A stretch of 64,000 nt of DNA. It comes from Morella rubra. Its lineage: Eukaryota; Streptophyta; Magnoliopsida; Fagales; Myricaceae. The stretch covers positions 10,673,161 to 10,737,160 of the forward strand of contig CM025853.1 in the NCBI GenBank assembly GCA_003952965.2, in the 5' to 3' direction. A model generated the notes under the pieces. That model saw nothing but the letters and a program-made list of their open reading frames with translations. It had not been told where the DNA came from and did not search any database. Positions 33,490 through 44,079 of the stretch are shown here, in pieces; position 1 is the stretch's first letter, and each line of letters begins with the position of its first letter. Both the position numbers and the translations under genes were made by a program.

Positions 33490-35230
33490 CAATTGATAAG
33501 GACGCAGAAACCATAATGAGTAATTTAACTACCGAGACCTACTGTTGATGCACTAATTATCAGGAAAATGGCAGCTTCTCTCTTCTGTGTTTTACATTTA
33601 AACAAATTGAATTTTCACACCACACACAAAAGAAGTTTACAAAATCATGCTCGGGAGATGGCAATGAAGAATCTGTCTGTGGATGTGAAATGCAAAGTAG
33701 TTCGAGGAAAGCCTCTTCCTACAGTCACGAACTCTCATGAATCACCTCACACAAAAATTGCAAGACTTAAACATTTCATGAAGTAAATGTCAATGCAAAA
33801 GCAGAAATGAATGAGTCGGGATATTTATCACAAATACTTATGCATGATCAATCATCACCCAATTTCTACACATGCATAGTCAATAAGTTGTGTCCTAAGA
33901 GCCCTATTTAAAAGGAGTGTTTTCGGTTACACACCGTGCGTCGGGTTGCAGTGGAGGACGAGGGTTGCAGGTGAATGATCCTTTCTTTCCGGGACCTGAG
34001 AAAATGGCGCTGCATATACAAATTGAATGAATATAAGGCCAAAAAAAAAAAAAAAATAACGGCAGACAAAAACTCAAAAAAAGACGCAGTAGTAAACCCA
34101 GGCAAAAAAAGTGGTAAAGTTAGGATTTGACTCTATGGGAGAAAACTCTAAACAAAATAACGTTGAAATCGAATTAATTTTTTTTTTTAACAAAAAAAAA
34201 GTTATCTCAATCAATTACATTAATTTGTTCACTAGAGAAATTCCCTATTTTGAATGGATGGAAGATTGCCTTATAATCAATCTAAAAATCTGGGTTCGAA
34301 AATCACAAAGTAACAAATCTGAACACTTTTACACACACAAAATTGATGCCTAGCATCGTTATAAGGACACAAATACAAATTTCGTATTAAACTACAATGC
34401 TAAGGCAAAAAATTACAGGATAACGCCCAGCCTTCATATTATAGAAATAGCTCAAGGATCTGCATGATGGAATACTAAAAAATTACTCTGAGCTATATCA
34501 GACCTACGAGTGACTAAGGATTTGCTTGGATTGATTGCCTAGTCCCCACATATCCCCGAATCGATTATATGGCTAAAGAAAGAATGACATCTACAAACCT
34601 CTAGATCCATCAAACTGTAGACATGATTAAATTTTCTTGAAGACAACAAACAATACCCCAAATGGACATTAGATCTTTGACATTAGCAGTAAATGCCTAC
34701 GAATTATTTACTCTATCTATCTGTCTGGCAAGAAATTATCATCTCAAACAGGCTTTTGAACAACAGACGCTAGTATTGGAGCTAACCGATGTTATTTGTT
34801 GGAAAACAGTCTCAAATTGGTTCTATGCCCAACCTAATCGTGGCAATCTCGTCATTCATTGATGTTCTTCTTCAGGTGAAGACCTCATAACTTCAATTCA
34901 ATTCAAGCCACAGTGATTTAGGCGGTCAAAAGTGATTTAGAGTGATCTTCTTACTAACGCTCCCCCCTTCTCTCTCCCGGAACAAAAAAAGCAACCAGAA
35001 AAAGAAAAATAAAACAGAGGAAAAAAAGACAGACATAAATCATAGGAATCATAATCCCCGTATGGAACTACACCATAATTTGCAATGTATAATCCAAACA
35101 GCAGAAGCTTATATACGTTAGCTCCACCAAAATCCATAGTGATACAAGATTTGTTAACAGACTACAGATAAACTAACTCATGATCAAGCCATTGCAACTA
35201 AGCAATCTTACAAACAGTAAAGCTGGATCA
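33490..35230. other. Non-coding part of left arm
   Basis: No domain recognised in 1.7 kb. It is mirrored, with small changes, by 36880-38595. Several short frames occur in both arms at equivalent places (for example 33568-33786 and 38516-38298) but lie antisense to ORF1 and lack family features. Confidence 0.5.
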
Positions 35231-35237
35231 CATAGCA

Positions 35238-35268
<31 letters not shown>

Positions 35269-35300
35269 TCGCAAAATTGGGTTGAACTCAAACATAGCAC

Positions 35301-35334
<34 letters not shown>

Positions 35335-35388
35335 CCTCGGCAAAATTGGGTTGAACTCAAACATAGCACTCTCTCTCTCTCTCTCTGT
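35238..35388. repeat. CT microsatellite blocks with a 40-bp spacer unit (left arm)
   Basis: Three (CT)n tracts alternate with a unit containing TTGGGTTGAACTCAAACATA. The mirror block at 36679-36870 has four GA tracts and different lengths, showing independent change since the arms were copied. Confidence 0.85.
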
Positions 35389-35929
35389 GTTCCTCGGCAC
35401 ATTTTGGGTTGAACTCAAACATAGCACTACATTCCTCGGCAAATTTCCCCAACTCAAACTATGGCACTAACGTTCAACAATCCATGCAGAAACAACACGA
35501 GATCGACACGGACAGAGGCGGCTAGAGCTGAAAAGGACTGACCTGGCTGCGAAGACTGAACCGGGTAGTCGGTGCCGTCGCTGCGGAGCTGATGCCGCTG
35601 GAGGAAGACCGGGTTCGGTGGCTGCGGTACGCTGGTTCGATTGTGCAGCTGCCCTTCTCCTCCTCTAAAAAGCTTCAACTTTCGGCACTTGCTTCAGTCG
35701 TTCACGTGTTTCTTCACTGCCCAAGGATTTTTCAGCCGGCCGTCTAGTCATCCTGCCGTTGGTCCAGTACGGGTTGCAGGTTTGTTTCACATCAAAGGGG
35801 AGGGGCTCAGGGGAGATAACTGTTGTTGTCAGCATAGGGTAGCTGAAATTCCAACTTCGACCCTTGTAATTCTTCAACGTTTCATTTAATAATAAGGGCT
35901 TTTCCGTCAATACGCATACAATGCAATTA

Positions 35930-35994
35930 ATATGTTCGTTTAAGCTTGAATTCTCAGGATTCAAGAAAATCTTGAATCCTGTAAACGAACATAT
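35930..35994. repeat. Hairpin in the palindrome's central spacer
   Basis: ATATGTTCGTTTA (35930-35942) pairs with TAAACGAACATAT (35982-35994), and CAGGATTCAAG (35955-35965) pairs with CTTGAATCCTG (35971-35981) around AAAAT, with a 12-nt bulge. It begins at the last bases of the left arm and has no partner in the right arm. It may be a tiny foldback insert. Confidence 0.7.
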
Positions 35995-36133
35995 TTCCGC
36001 GTGACAGACTTCCATTTTTATCCTCTATTTGACGTTTGCAAATGACTAACATATCCTTCAGTTATTGTCAACGTTCAATCAACAAAGGGCAAAACGGGGC
36101 TTAAAAACCGAATCATTAAACACTCCATTCCAC

Positions 36134-36600
36134 CATATTAATTGCATTGTACGCGTATTGACGGAAAAGCCCTTATTATTAAATGAAACGTTGAAGAATT
36201 ACAAGGGTCGAAGTTGGAATTTCAGCTACCCTATGCTGACAACAACAGTTATCTCCCCTGAGCCCCTCCCCTTTGATGTGAAACAAACCTGCAACCCGTA
36301 CTGGAACGGCAGGATGACTAGACGGCCGGCTGAAAAATCCTTGGGCAGTGAAGAAACGCGTGAACGACTGAAGCAAGTGCCGAAAGTTGAAGCTTTTCAG
36401 AGGAGGAGGAGAAGGGCAGCTGCACAATCGAACCAGCGTACCGCAGCCACCCGAACCCGTCTTCCTCCAGCGGCATCAGCTCCGCAGCGACGGCACCGAC
36501 TACCCGGTTCAGTCTTCGCAGCCAGGTCAGTCCTTTTCAGCTCTAGCCGCCTCTGTCCGTGTCGATCTCGTGTTGTTTCTGCATGGATTGTTGAACGTTA
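36134..36600 (+). promoter_or_regulatory. GC-rich inner zone, candidate outward promoter/leader (right arm)
   Basis: The innermost ~470 bp of each arm is GC-rich compared with the rest. It has a long open frame and ends in a plausible splice donor (GCAGCCAG followed by GTCAGTCC at about 36520). It lies upstream of ORF1 in each arm, so the palindrome core could act as a bidirectional promoter with 5' leader exons. This is inference: no TATA box was fixed. The same zone is mirrored at 35460-35934. It may alternatively be a captured host gene start. Confidence 0.35.
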
Positions 36601-36678
36601 GTGCCATAGTTTGAGTTGGGGAAATTTGCGAGGAATGTAGTGCTATGTTTGAGTTCAACCCAAAATGCCGAGGAACAA

Positions 36679-36837
36679 GAGAGAGAGAGAGAGAGAGAGA
36701 GTGCTATGTTTGAGTTCAACCCAATTTTGCCGAGGAAGAGAGAGAGAGAGAGTGCTATGAGTTCAAGAGAGAGAGAGAGAGAGAGAGAGAGAGTGCTATG
36801 TTTGAGTTCAACCCAATTTTGCGAGGAACAGAGAGAG

Positions 36838-36870
<33 letters not shown>
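36679..36870. repeat. GA microsatellite blocks (right arm)
   Basis: Four (GA)n tracts alternate with TGCTATGTTTGAGTTCAACC-type spacers, one of them shortened to GTGCTATGAGTTCAAG. Counterpart of 35238-35388. Confidence 0.85.
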
Positions 36871-37968
36871 TGCTATGTGATCCAGCTTTACTGTTTGTAA
36901 GATTGCTTAGTTGCAATGGCTTGATCATGAGTTAGTTTATCTGTAGTCTGTTAACAAATCTTGTATCACTATGGATTTTGGTGGAGCTAACGTATATAAG
37001 CTTCTGCTGTTTGGATTATACATTGCAAATTATGGTGTAGTTCCATACGGGGATTATGATTCCTATGATTTATGTCTGTCTTTTTTTCCTCTGTTTTATT
37101 TTTCTTTTTCTGGTTGCTTTTTTTGTTCCGGGAGAGAGAAGGGGGGAGCGTTAGTAAGATCACTCTAAATCACTTTTGACCGCCTAAATCACTGTGGCTT
37201 GAATTGAAGTTATGAGAAGAAAGATGGTCTTCACCTGAAGAACATCAATGAATGACGAGATTGCCACGATTAGGTTGGGCATAGAACCAATTTGAGACTG
37301 TTTTCCAACAAATAACATCGGTTAGCTCCAATACTAGCGTCTGTTGTTCAAAAGCCTGTTTGAGATGATAATTTCTTGCCAGACAGATAGATAGAGTAAA
37401 TAATTCGTAGGCATTTACTGCTAATGTCAAAGATCTAATGTCTATTTGGGGTATTGTTTGTTGTCTTCAAGAAAATTTAATCATGTCTACAGTTTGATGG
37501 ATCTAGAGGTTTGTAGATGTCATTCTTTCTTTAGCCATATAATCGATTCGGGGATATGTGGGGACTAGGCAATCAATCCAAGCAAATCCTTAGTCACTCG
37601 TAGGTCTGATATAGCTCAGATTAATTTTTTAGTATTCCATCATGCAGATCCTCGAGCTATTTCTATAATATGAAGGCTGGGCGTTATCCTGTAATTTTTT
37701 GCCTTAGCATTGTAGTTTAATACGAAATTTGTATTTGTGTCCTTATAACGATGCTAGGCATCAATTTTGTGTGTGTAAAAGTGTTCAGATTTGTTACTTT
37801 GTGATTTTCGAACCCAGATTTTTAGATTGATTATAAGGCAATCTTCCATGCATTCAAAATAGGGAAATTCATTAGTGACAATAATTAATGTAATTGATAT
37901 GAGATACCTTTTTTTGTTAAAAAAAAAAATTAAATTCTTTTTTTTTTTTTTTTCTAGAGTCAAATCCT

Positions 37969-38002
<34 letters not shown>

Positions 38003-38601
38003 GCGTCTTTTTTTTGCCTTCTTTTTTTTTTTTTTTTTTTTTTGGCCTTATATTCATTCAATTTGTATATGCAGCGCCATTTTCTCAGGTCCGGGAAAGA
38101 AAGGATCATTCACCTGCAACCCTCGTCCTCCACCGCAACCCGACGCACGGTGTGTAACCGAAAACACTCCTTTTAAATAGGGCTCTTAGGACACAACTTA
38201 TTGACTATGCATGTGTAGAAATTGGGTGATGATTGATCATGCATAAGTATTTGTGATAAATATCCCGACTCATTCATTTCTGCTTTTGCATTGACATTCA
38301 CTTCATGAAATGTTTAATTCTTGCAATTTTTGTGTGAGGTGATTCATGAGAGTTCGTGACTGTAGGAAGAGGCTTTCCTCGAACTACTTTGCATTTCACA
38401 TCCACAGACAGATTCTTCATTGCCATCTCCCGAGCATGATTTTGTAAACTTCTTTTGTGTGTGGTGTGAAAATTCAATTTGTTTAAATGTAAAACACAGA
38501 AGAGAGAAGCTGCCATTTTCCTGATAATTAGTGCATCAACAGTAGGTCTCGGTAGTTAAATTACTCATTATGGTTTCTGCGTCCTTATCAATTGGGCTTC
38601 A

Positions 38602-39562
38602 ATGTCATCATCGAAAATCCTTTGGCGAGATGAGCAACGCGTGACGAGGCTTATTGAACTAGCCATTGCTGAGTTCAACGCAGGACGTGTGAAAAATGGT
38701 AAACTAGGAGCACCCAACTACGAATCGATAGCTGCAATTATGAGTGTTGATGTGCCCATCCTCGATGCGCAAAAAATTAAAACTAAGTTGGACAATATGC
38801 GCACTGAGTTTAGGATGTTCGAGGACCTAAAATCAAGGACCGAGTTTGGATGGGATCCTGAAACCAAAACCATGAAAGCAGACGTCGAACGTTGGTCTGA
38901 ACTTCTTCAAGTGAGTTTCACTACTATCACTTAACTAATCTATTTATCAGTCATCTAATTATCAGTTACTTAGTTGAATCGTCATAACGGGAGTGCTACG
39001 TTTTCCACGTGCAGATCGAAGAAAAATATGCCAAATTCATGGGTCGAGGGTTAGACCATTATGATGAATTGTGTTATATATTTGGTAACCACACCGCCAC
39101 GGCCTCTACTGCTATGCACCCGCCCAAGATCCTGCTACTAGTGAAGAGGAGCAACGTCTTTATGATGCAGCCCTTGGTAGGTCTGCACGAAGCGACCTAC
39201 CAAGGGCTGCTTCTCCCTTCACCCCCGGCGAAGGTTCAAGTGGGAGGCGGAAGCGTCCATCTCCCACGCCTTCGGGTGTCGGATCGCGTAAGATGCGATC
39301 TGGGGAGTCTCAAAATGACTCATTCGAAGAGGCATCTGAAAACTTTTTGCGTGTCAGGGCGGAACGCATTGCAAACTCTAACCTTTCTCGGAGGTCTCTC
39401 GTGAATGAGTGCGTTGATGCACTCATGGCTATTCAGCCTCCAATTGGTCAAGATGCCATGGGGAGGGCGATGGACAAGATCATTCAAAGTGCGACATTTA
39501 GGCAAGCATTCCTAAGGCTCTCCGAGGACGCACGTCGAGCATATGTGGTTTACCTGAAGTAG
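38602..39562 (+). pseudogene. Harbinger ORF1: Myb/SANT protein (right arm)
   Basis: Exon 1 (38602-38910) starts MSSSKILWRDEQRVTRLIEL and carries the Myb/SANT-like domain (conserved Trp at residue 8, then the Trp in DVERWSELLQ). The intron 38911-39014 has GT-AG borders. Exon 2 (39015-39562) continues IEEKYAKFMGRGLDHYDEL, a basic linker GRRKRPSPTPSG and a helical C-terminus ending RAYVVYLK. Within exon 2 a frame change near 39110-39125 separates the IFGNHTATAS part from the APAQDPATSEEEQRLYDAAL part. The gene is therefore nearly whole but broken at least once. The intact palindromic piece at 39167-39210 is coding (AALGRSARSDLPRAA). ORF1 proteins bind DNA and partner the Harbinger transposase. 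Confidence 0.75.
39167..39210. repeat. Perfect 17-bp hairpin inside ORF1
   Basis: GCAGCCCTTGGTAGGTC (39167-39183) and GACCTACCAAGGGCTGC (39194-39210) are exact inverse complements around TGCACGAAGC. The left arm keeps a shortened version with a 14-bp stem and 4-nt loop (32848-32879). Confidence 0.9.
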
Positions 39563-40063
39563 GCTTCTATTTCTACATTTGGCAACTTCTTGTGTGTATG
39601 GAGCAGCAGACTATCCATCGCTTATGTTGTGTTTTTCATTGAGTATTTAATTTGCGTTGTAATGAACGTTATTAGTATGTGTGTATGAGAAACTCGATTT
39701 GTACGGAGTATTGTATTTCGGAGAGTTCATTGTGTTGTTTAGATTGTAAGATTATTAATTATGTAGACGGTTGTTGAAGTACTTGTATGGAGATGTTATT
39801 TCAATTTGTATCGCATTTCATAACTTCGGCAATAGATATGCTGTCTTGGGTATGCATTGTTATTTTATATGGATTTGCGGGATCTCATTCTGGCATGCTA
39901 CACGTATCTGTCAATGTCAATTAGAAAAAATATTTTTATGATATTAATTTTACAGTGTCCATAAATATTTTTTCGGAATCCATTCCCTAGATAATTGGTT
40001 GGCAAGTAGCTATGGGTTTTGTGGGGTAATAACATTTGTACGTAATTGTTTAATGTAGATTCA

Positions 40064-40648
40064 ATGGATAATACTCACCAATTTGACTTCGACTTAAATG
40101 AGCCATATGTCGCTGAAGAAGAGGGGGCATACAACGTAGATGAAGCAGCTAACCCCGAACAAGAGGAGCCATTCGAGCCGCAAGGGTCAGATGAAGACGA
40201 AGAAGTAGAATCATGTGCAGGTGATACTACGACTACATCTACAGAAGATTCGGACAACCCGGACCAAGGTGATGATGCAATTGCATTTTATATAATCGAG
40301 GAGGTCCGAAGAAGAAGGGCACTCAGGAGATTGTCCCGTCGTCGCCCAATCCCACAGAATACTTCCATTCTCACAGGAGCAATGCACGTTGCTGAGATCC
40401 TTAATCACCCCAACGGTGTGGAATGTATAAACATATTCAGAATGTCGCGGACATCATTCATAAACTTGGCGCACTGCCTTCGTATATATGGACAGTTGAA
40501 GGATAAGCGTGTGAAGGTGGAAGAGGCGTTGGGTATGTTTCTATTCATCACTGCGCTGCCCATAAACAGCGGATTGCGGGCACTTTTTTCAACACTCACT
40601 GGATACTGTACATCACCACGTCCGGCGTGTGGCGAGGGCCTTGCGTAG
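40064..40648 (+). pseudogene. Harbinger transposase ORF2, truncated (right arm)
   Basis: The ATG at 40064 begins MDNTHQFDFDLNEPYVAEEE. The acidic N-terminus and the helical FRMSRTSFINLAHCLR / VEEALGMFLFITA block match the plant Harbinger transposase N-terminal domain. After FITA the frame shifts relative to the family: ALRRMAKLIIRPSHMMGVHP, the expected continuation, lies in another frame at about 40632-40697. The catalytic DDE domain with its GAIDGTH-type block never appears. Compared with the left-arm copy the first 169 codons agree, then small indels make the tails differ. The gene points outward and is inactive as an enzyme. Confidence 0.8.
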
Positions 40649-41129
40649 AATGGCTAAACTTATCATACGGCCAAGTCACATGATGGGCGTGCACCCGCAA
40701 GGGTCAGATGAAGACGAGGGAGTTTTTTGTGGGTCGAAGACGATAATGGGGAACCTCGCCATCACCATGTTCGCGCACAACGTAGGAGTTCGAAGGACAC
40801 AGTGGGAGACCGCAGCATATGGTTATTGTGCTTGGATGCTGCGGTTGTGTTTGGTTGTTCCTTTTCCTGATGTTGATTGTCATATTTGTTATCTTTATTA
40901 CCTTCCAATAGATGGTTTATGCGATGGAATTGGTTTTTGCTTGTATGGGCAGAATATGTTTTGCTCAGTTGTTATGAGGACGTAGCGTCTCTGCGGGACA
41001 TTAACAGTTAGTGTTAATATTATATGTTTATTGTAACGAATTTATTTCAGGTGGCCATTTGAACTACGGAATCACTATTTTCAAGTAAATTTTTTTTTTT
41101 TCATAACGCTGTTATGCCTGTTAGATATT

Positions 41130-41725
41130 TGTATGACAATAAAAATAGCAAATAAAATGAATTTTTGTAATTATAAAACATATTATAAATACATATGGAC
41201 ATTTGTTTCCGGTTTAAAAATAGAAAGTAATAGGTATTTTCAGAATTAAAATATATAATTATTTTCTATTTTGTATTACGCAAACAAGTTCGTTACAAAA
41301 TAATTGGAATTTTCGGAATTACCTAAAGTATTATAAATAAACATCAACATTTGTATAACAATAAAAAATAGATAATAAAAGGAATTTTCAGAATTATAAT
41401 AAATATTATCAATAAATATCAACATTTGATAATATTATATAAAAAATAGCAGATAATAGGTATTTTCGAAATTATTCCCAATATTATAAATAAACATCAA
41501 CATTTGTATGACAATAACAAATAGAAAATTGAAGACAAATTCGAAATTATAATAAATATTATAAAAAAAACATAAAAAAAAAAGGAAATAAAAAGGATTT
41601 TCGAAATTATCACAAATATTATAAATAAACATCAACATTTGTATGATAATAAAAAAATAGAAAATAAAAACTATTTTCGGAATTATAATCAATATTATAA
41701 ATAAATATCAATATCAATATAATTT
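41130..41725. repeat. AT-rich tandem repeat array (right arm)
   Basis: Mirror image of the left-arm array: repeated TAAATAAACATCAACATTTG and ATTTTCGAAATTA motifs at roughly 95-bp spacing. Confidence 0.75.
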
Positions 41726-41919
41726 TATATTTTATCTTCTACACACATCCCAATAAAGGTAAAAACCAAATAACAACCTTAAAAATCATTATCACCTCTT
41801 TTCACACCAATCATTAAAACTCAACAAATTCTACACAAAAACAATAAACTCCAACATCACCTAAAAATCCTCAACATACTAAAAATTCTCAAAATATTGC
41901 AAAACCAAAAAATATCTTA

Positions 41920-42239
41920 GTCTCAAAAGAGTCAAAACTGATTTTCTAAGGTTGGGTGTTTGGCTTGCCAAGACTCAAATCTGGGTCTAAAACCAGTTTT
42001 ATGCACTTATCCCAAGACCTATTTTAAAATCTAGAAGATTATTAAAATAATATTATTAAAAGATAAGATAAAAAGAAACGCAGGGGGAGAGGCTCCCAGG
42101 CCCTAGCTGCTACCCCACGCAGGCCTCCCAGCCACGACTACGCGCATCGGCTGCGACGAATCCATCGGCTCAGCCTCCCACGGTGGTCTTTTTCATAAAT
42201 TAGCTTCTGATGTCTGTAATTCACTACTAGAGGAAAGAG
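41920..42239. other. Flank of the palindrome; possible TIR-element end
   Basis: GGTTGGGTGTTTGGCTTGCC at about 41952 resembles a Tourist/hAT-type terminus, and ACCAAACATG at about 42502 could be its loose partner, which would bracket the UGT fragment. The GC-rich interior (42080-42185) is unrecognised. Confidence 0.3.
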
Positions 42240-42440
42240 AGGAATTGCATTTCTTGGCTTGACAAACAAACCCCCCGAATCTGTTATTTATTTAAGCTTT
42301 GGCAGCATGGATGGGAAGGAGCTTGTCGAGAAAGCTATGGGCTCGCCAGCAGCGAGCGGTCTTTCTTGTGGGAGGTTAGAGTTGGTTCAGGCTGAGGTTC
42401 GAAATGGGTTGAGCTTTTGCTGTAAATGGGACCATTTTTA
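42225..42440 (+). pseudogene. UDP-glycosyltransferase fragment
   Basis: The reading EREELHFL then LTNKPPESVIYLSFGSM matches the conserved stretch of plant family-1 glycosyltransferases (consensus near EECLxWLDKQPPxSVIYVSFGS). These enzymes attach sugars to small molecules. A frame change falls at the expected WLDKQ, and the PSPG box needed for UDP-sugar binding is absent. Only about 40 residues are recognisable before the sequence drifts. It is a scrap, possibly carried by a TIR element. Confidence 0.5.
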
Positions 42441-43818
42441 AAACAGGAAAAGTTTCAAAACACAGTTTAGTCTCAAAATCAAAACTCAATTTCAACCTCT
42501 TTACCAAACATGTAGACTTCAGCAATAAATCTGAATTCATCATGGAAAGGAAAGTTGATGCGTGTGGAGAAGGATCAAAGTTTGTTCAGGATTAGACAAG
42601 GGAAGCTAGCTAGCTGCTATTTAACTTCTGCAATTTCAGGCCATTTCGATTAGCTGCAAAGAGATTCATAAGTGAAGAATCTCAGCATCTTAAAATTATA
42701 CGTTTTAAAAAAAAAAAAATTATAGACTACACAGAAAAAGTGACATATTGGGTTTCATTTCCGAGTGGATTGACACAATTTTGTCAATGGAAATGGTAAG
42801 TTTATTACTCTTTGACCGATGAACAGTGGTTGTCTTGTGTTTTAAGACAGTCAAACAACTCTAAACAATTGCCTTATTCATGGGCAGAAAGTGAAATGTT
42901 GGCATAGGCCCTAGTCCTCATCACATGGTACTCGGCTAATTCGGATTATAAAGTTTTTCCGTTGCCGTAGCACCATAACAACGTTGAAAATGTACGCTAG
43001 TACGTAAGACTTGTCATTACGACACTGAAACCGCTACTTTTTGAGAGAGAATTAGAAGAAACTGTAATGTCTTGCTTCATTCAAGTACTTGAAAAACTGT
43101 ATGAAAGGAAGAAGGCAGGCCAGGGCTGTTACTTCAAAAGACAGAATAAAAAGTTATAAATGTCATTAGATGACACCTATCAGGATTATCTCACGTTGTT
43201 TACCATGGTAACCCGAGGTAGGCTGTGCAGAATTAATCATTATTACAAAACACATTCTCGTTCATCGATTTTAAGGTTTGAGTGACACGTTGTTTTTGAT
43301 TTAATATATGAATGATATGGAGTCGTGCAAGAAGCATGATTGCCTAAAATTATAGGCCGATAAATACACTTTTCACTTTTCAACTTTAAAGTTCTCTAGC
43401 ACATTGAATTATGAACATATTTCATCCCTGAACTTTGAATTTTGACATATTTTTTCATCTCTGAACTTTGGGATGTCTTGTACATTGCACTATGCTCTCA
43501 ACATTTCTATCAACCTCGATGGAAAGTGGCTCACATGACAAGCACATGATTTTTTAGAGTGCATTTTATATTTTTATGTGATGCTCTGAATCTCTCGTGG
43601 AGTAGGAGAAGAGAATTGAGCTTTATAATAATTCAAGGAGTAAAAAGAACCTTAACTAGTTTTTTTGAAGTCAAAATGTAAACTTGACTAGCGCTTCCTT
43701 GTGTCGTGACACCCATACTCATCCTTTTATTGTAGGACTCACATGTTGTCTTTCTCTTACCAAATTGATCTAATTCATATAATAAATTAGAGAGAATCTA
43801 AGTCAAACCTTCTTCACG
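42441..43818. other. No gene seen
   Basis: AT-rich intergenic DNA without domain-like frames. The part 43375-43540 (ACTTTTCAACTTTAAAGTTC, CATCCCTGAACTTTG) looks like one arm of a plant MITE, with no obvious partner. Confidence 0.4.
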
Positions 43819-44079
43819 GCATTTTCTAGGGGTGCACAGAACTGGACCGGACCACAAAACCAGACAGGACCAGACTGGTTTTGTGGTCTCAAAAAGTAAA
43901 AATCCTTTTTTTAATACAAAACTTAAAAAAAAAAAAAAAATTGCATAAGTCAAAACGCACAGTTTTGACGCCCTCTTCAGTCTTCTCTTCCTTCTTCGAA
44001 ATCACGCCCTCTTCTCTTCCCCCTTCATTCACTCAGTCTCCTCTTCCGTCCCCCTTTCACGCGATTCACGCCTTTACTA

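Larger units (their letters stand above)
30146..35934 (-). repeat. Left arm of the Harbinger palindrome
   Basis: Inverted copy of 36134-41916. From outside in it carries the terminal repeat, an AT-rich tandem array, ORF2 and ORF1 remnants on the minus strand, a long non-coding stretch (33490-35230), a CT microsatellite block and a GC-rich inner zone (35460-35900). It is more damaged in ORF1 than the right arm. Confidence 0.9.
30146..41916. mobile_element. Giant palindromic PIF/Harbinger element (inverted dimer, 11.8 kb)
   Basis: The unit starts GATATTGTTCGGTTTTGC and ends, in reverse complement, GATATTTTTTGGTTTTGC. It is flanked by TTA at 30143-30145 and 41917-41919, the 3-bp target duplication typical of PIF/Harbinger. 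Left arm 30146-35934 and right arm 36134-41916 are inverted copies around a ~199-bp spacer, colinear throughout apart from small indels and repeat-length changes. Each arm encodes a Myb/SANT ORF1 and a truncated Harbinger transposase ORF2, both pointing outward from the centre. One pair of outer ends with one TTA pair implies the dimer moved, or formed, as one unit. The transposase lacks its DDE catalytic part in both arms, so it cannot move on its own. The arm differences argue against a simple assembly mirror. Confidence 0.85.
36134..41916 (+). repeat. Right arm of the Harbinger palindrome
   Basis: Inverted copy of 30146-35934 with the genes on the plus strand. It has longer poly-T tracts (about 37930-38045) and a longer GA block than the left arm. 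The stretch 36900-38600 holds no recognisable gene in either arm. Confidence 0.9.

Noticed and set aside
33568-33786. 72-codon frame repeated in both palindrome arms (also 38298-38516).
   Set aside because: Conservation is explained by the inverted repeat; it lies antisense to ORF1 and has no family features.
36065-36601. 178-codon frame in the palindrome core.
   Set aside because: It runs across spacer and GC-rich leader, is partly mirrored in the other arm in another frame, and has no recognisable domain; kept only as a possible leader.
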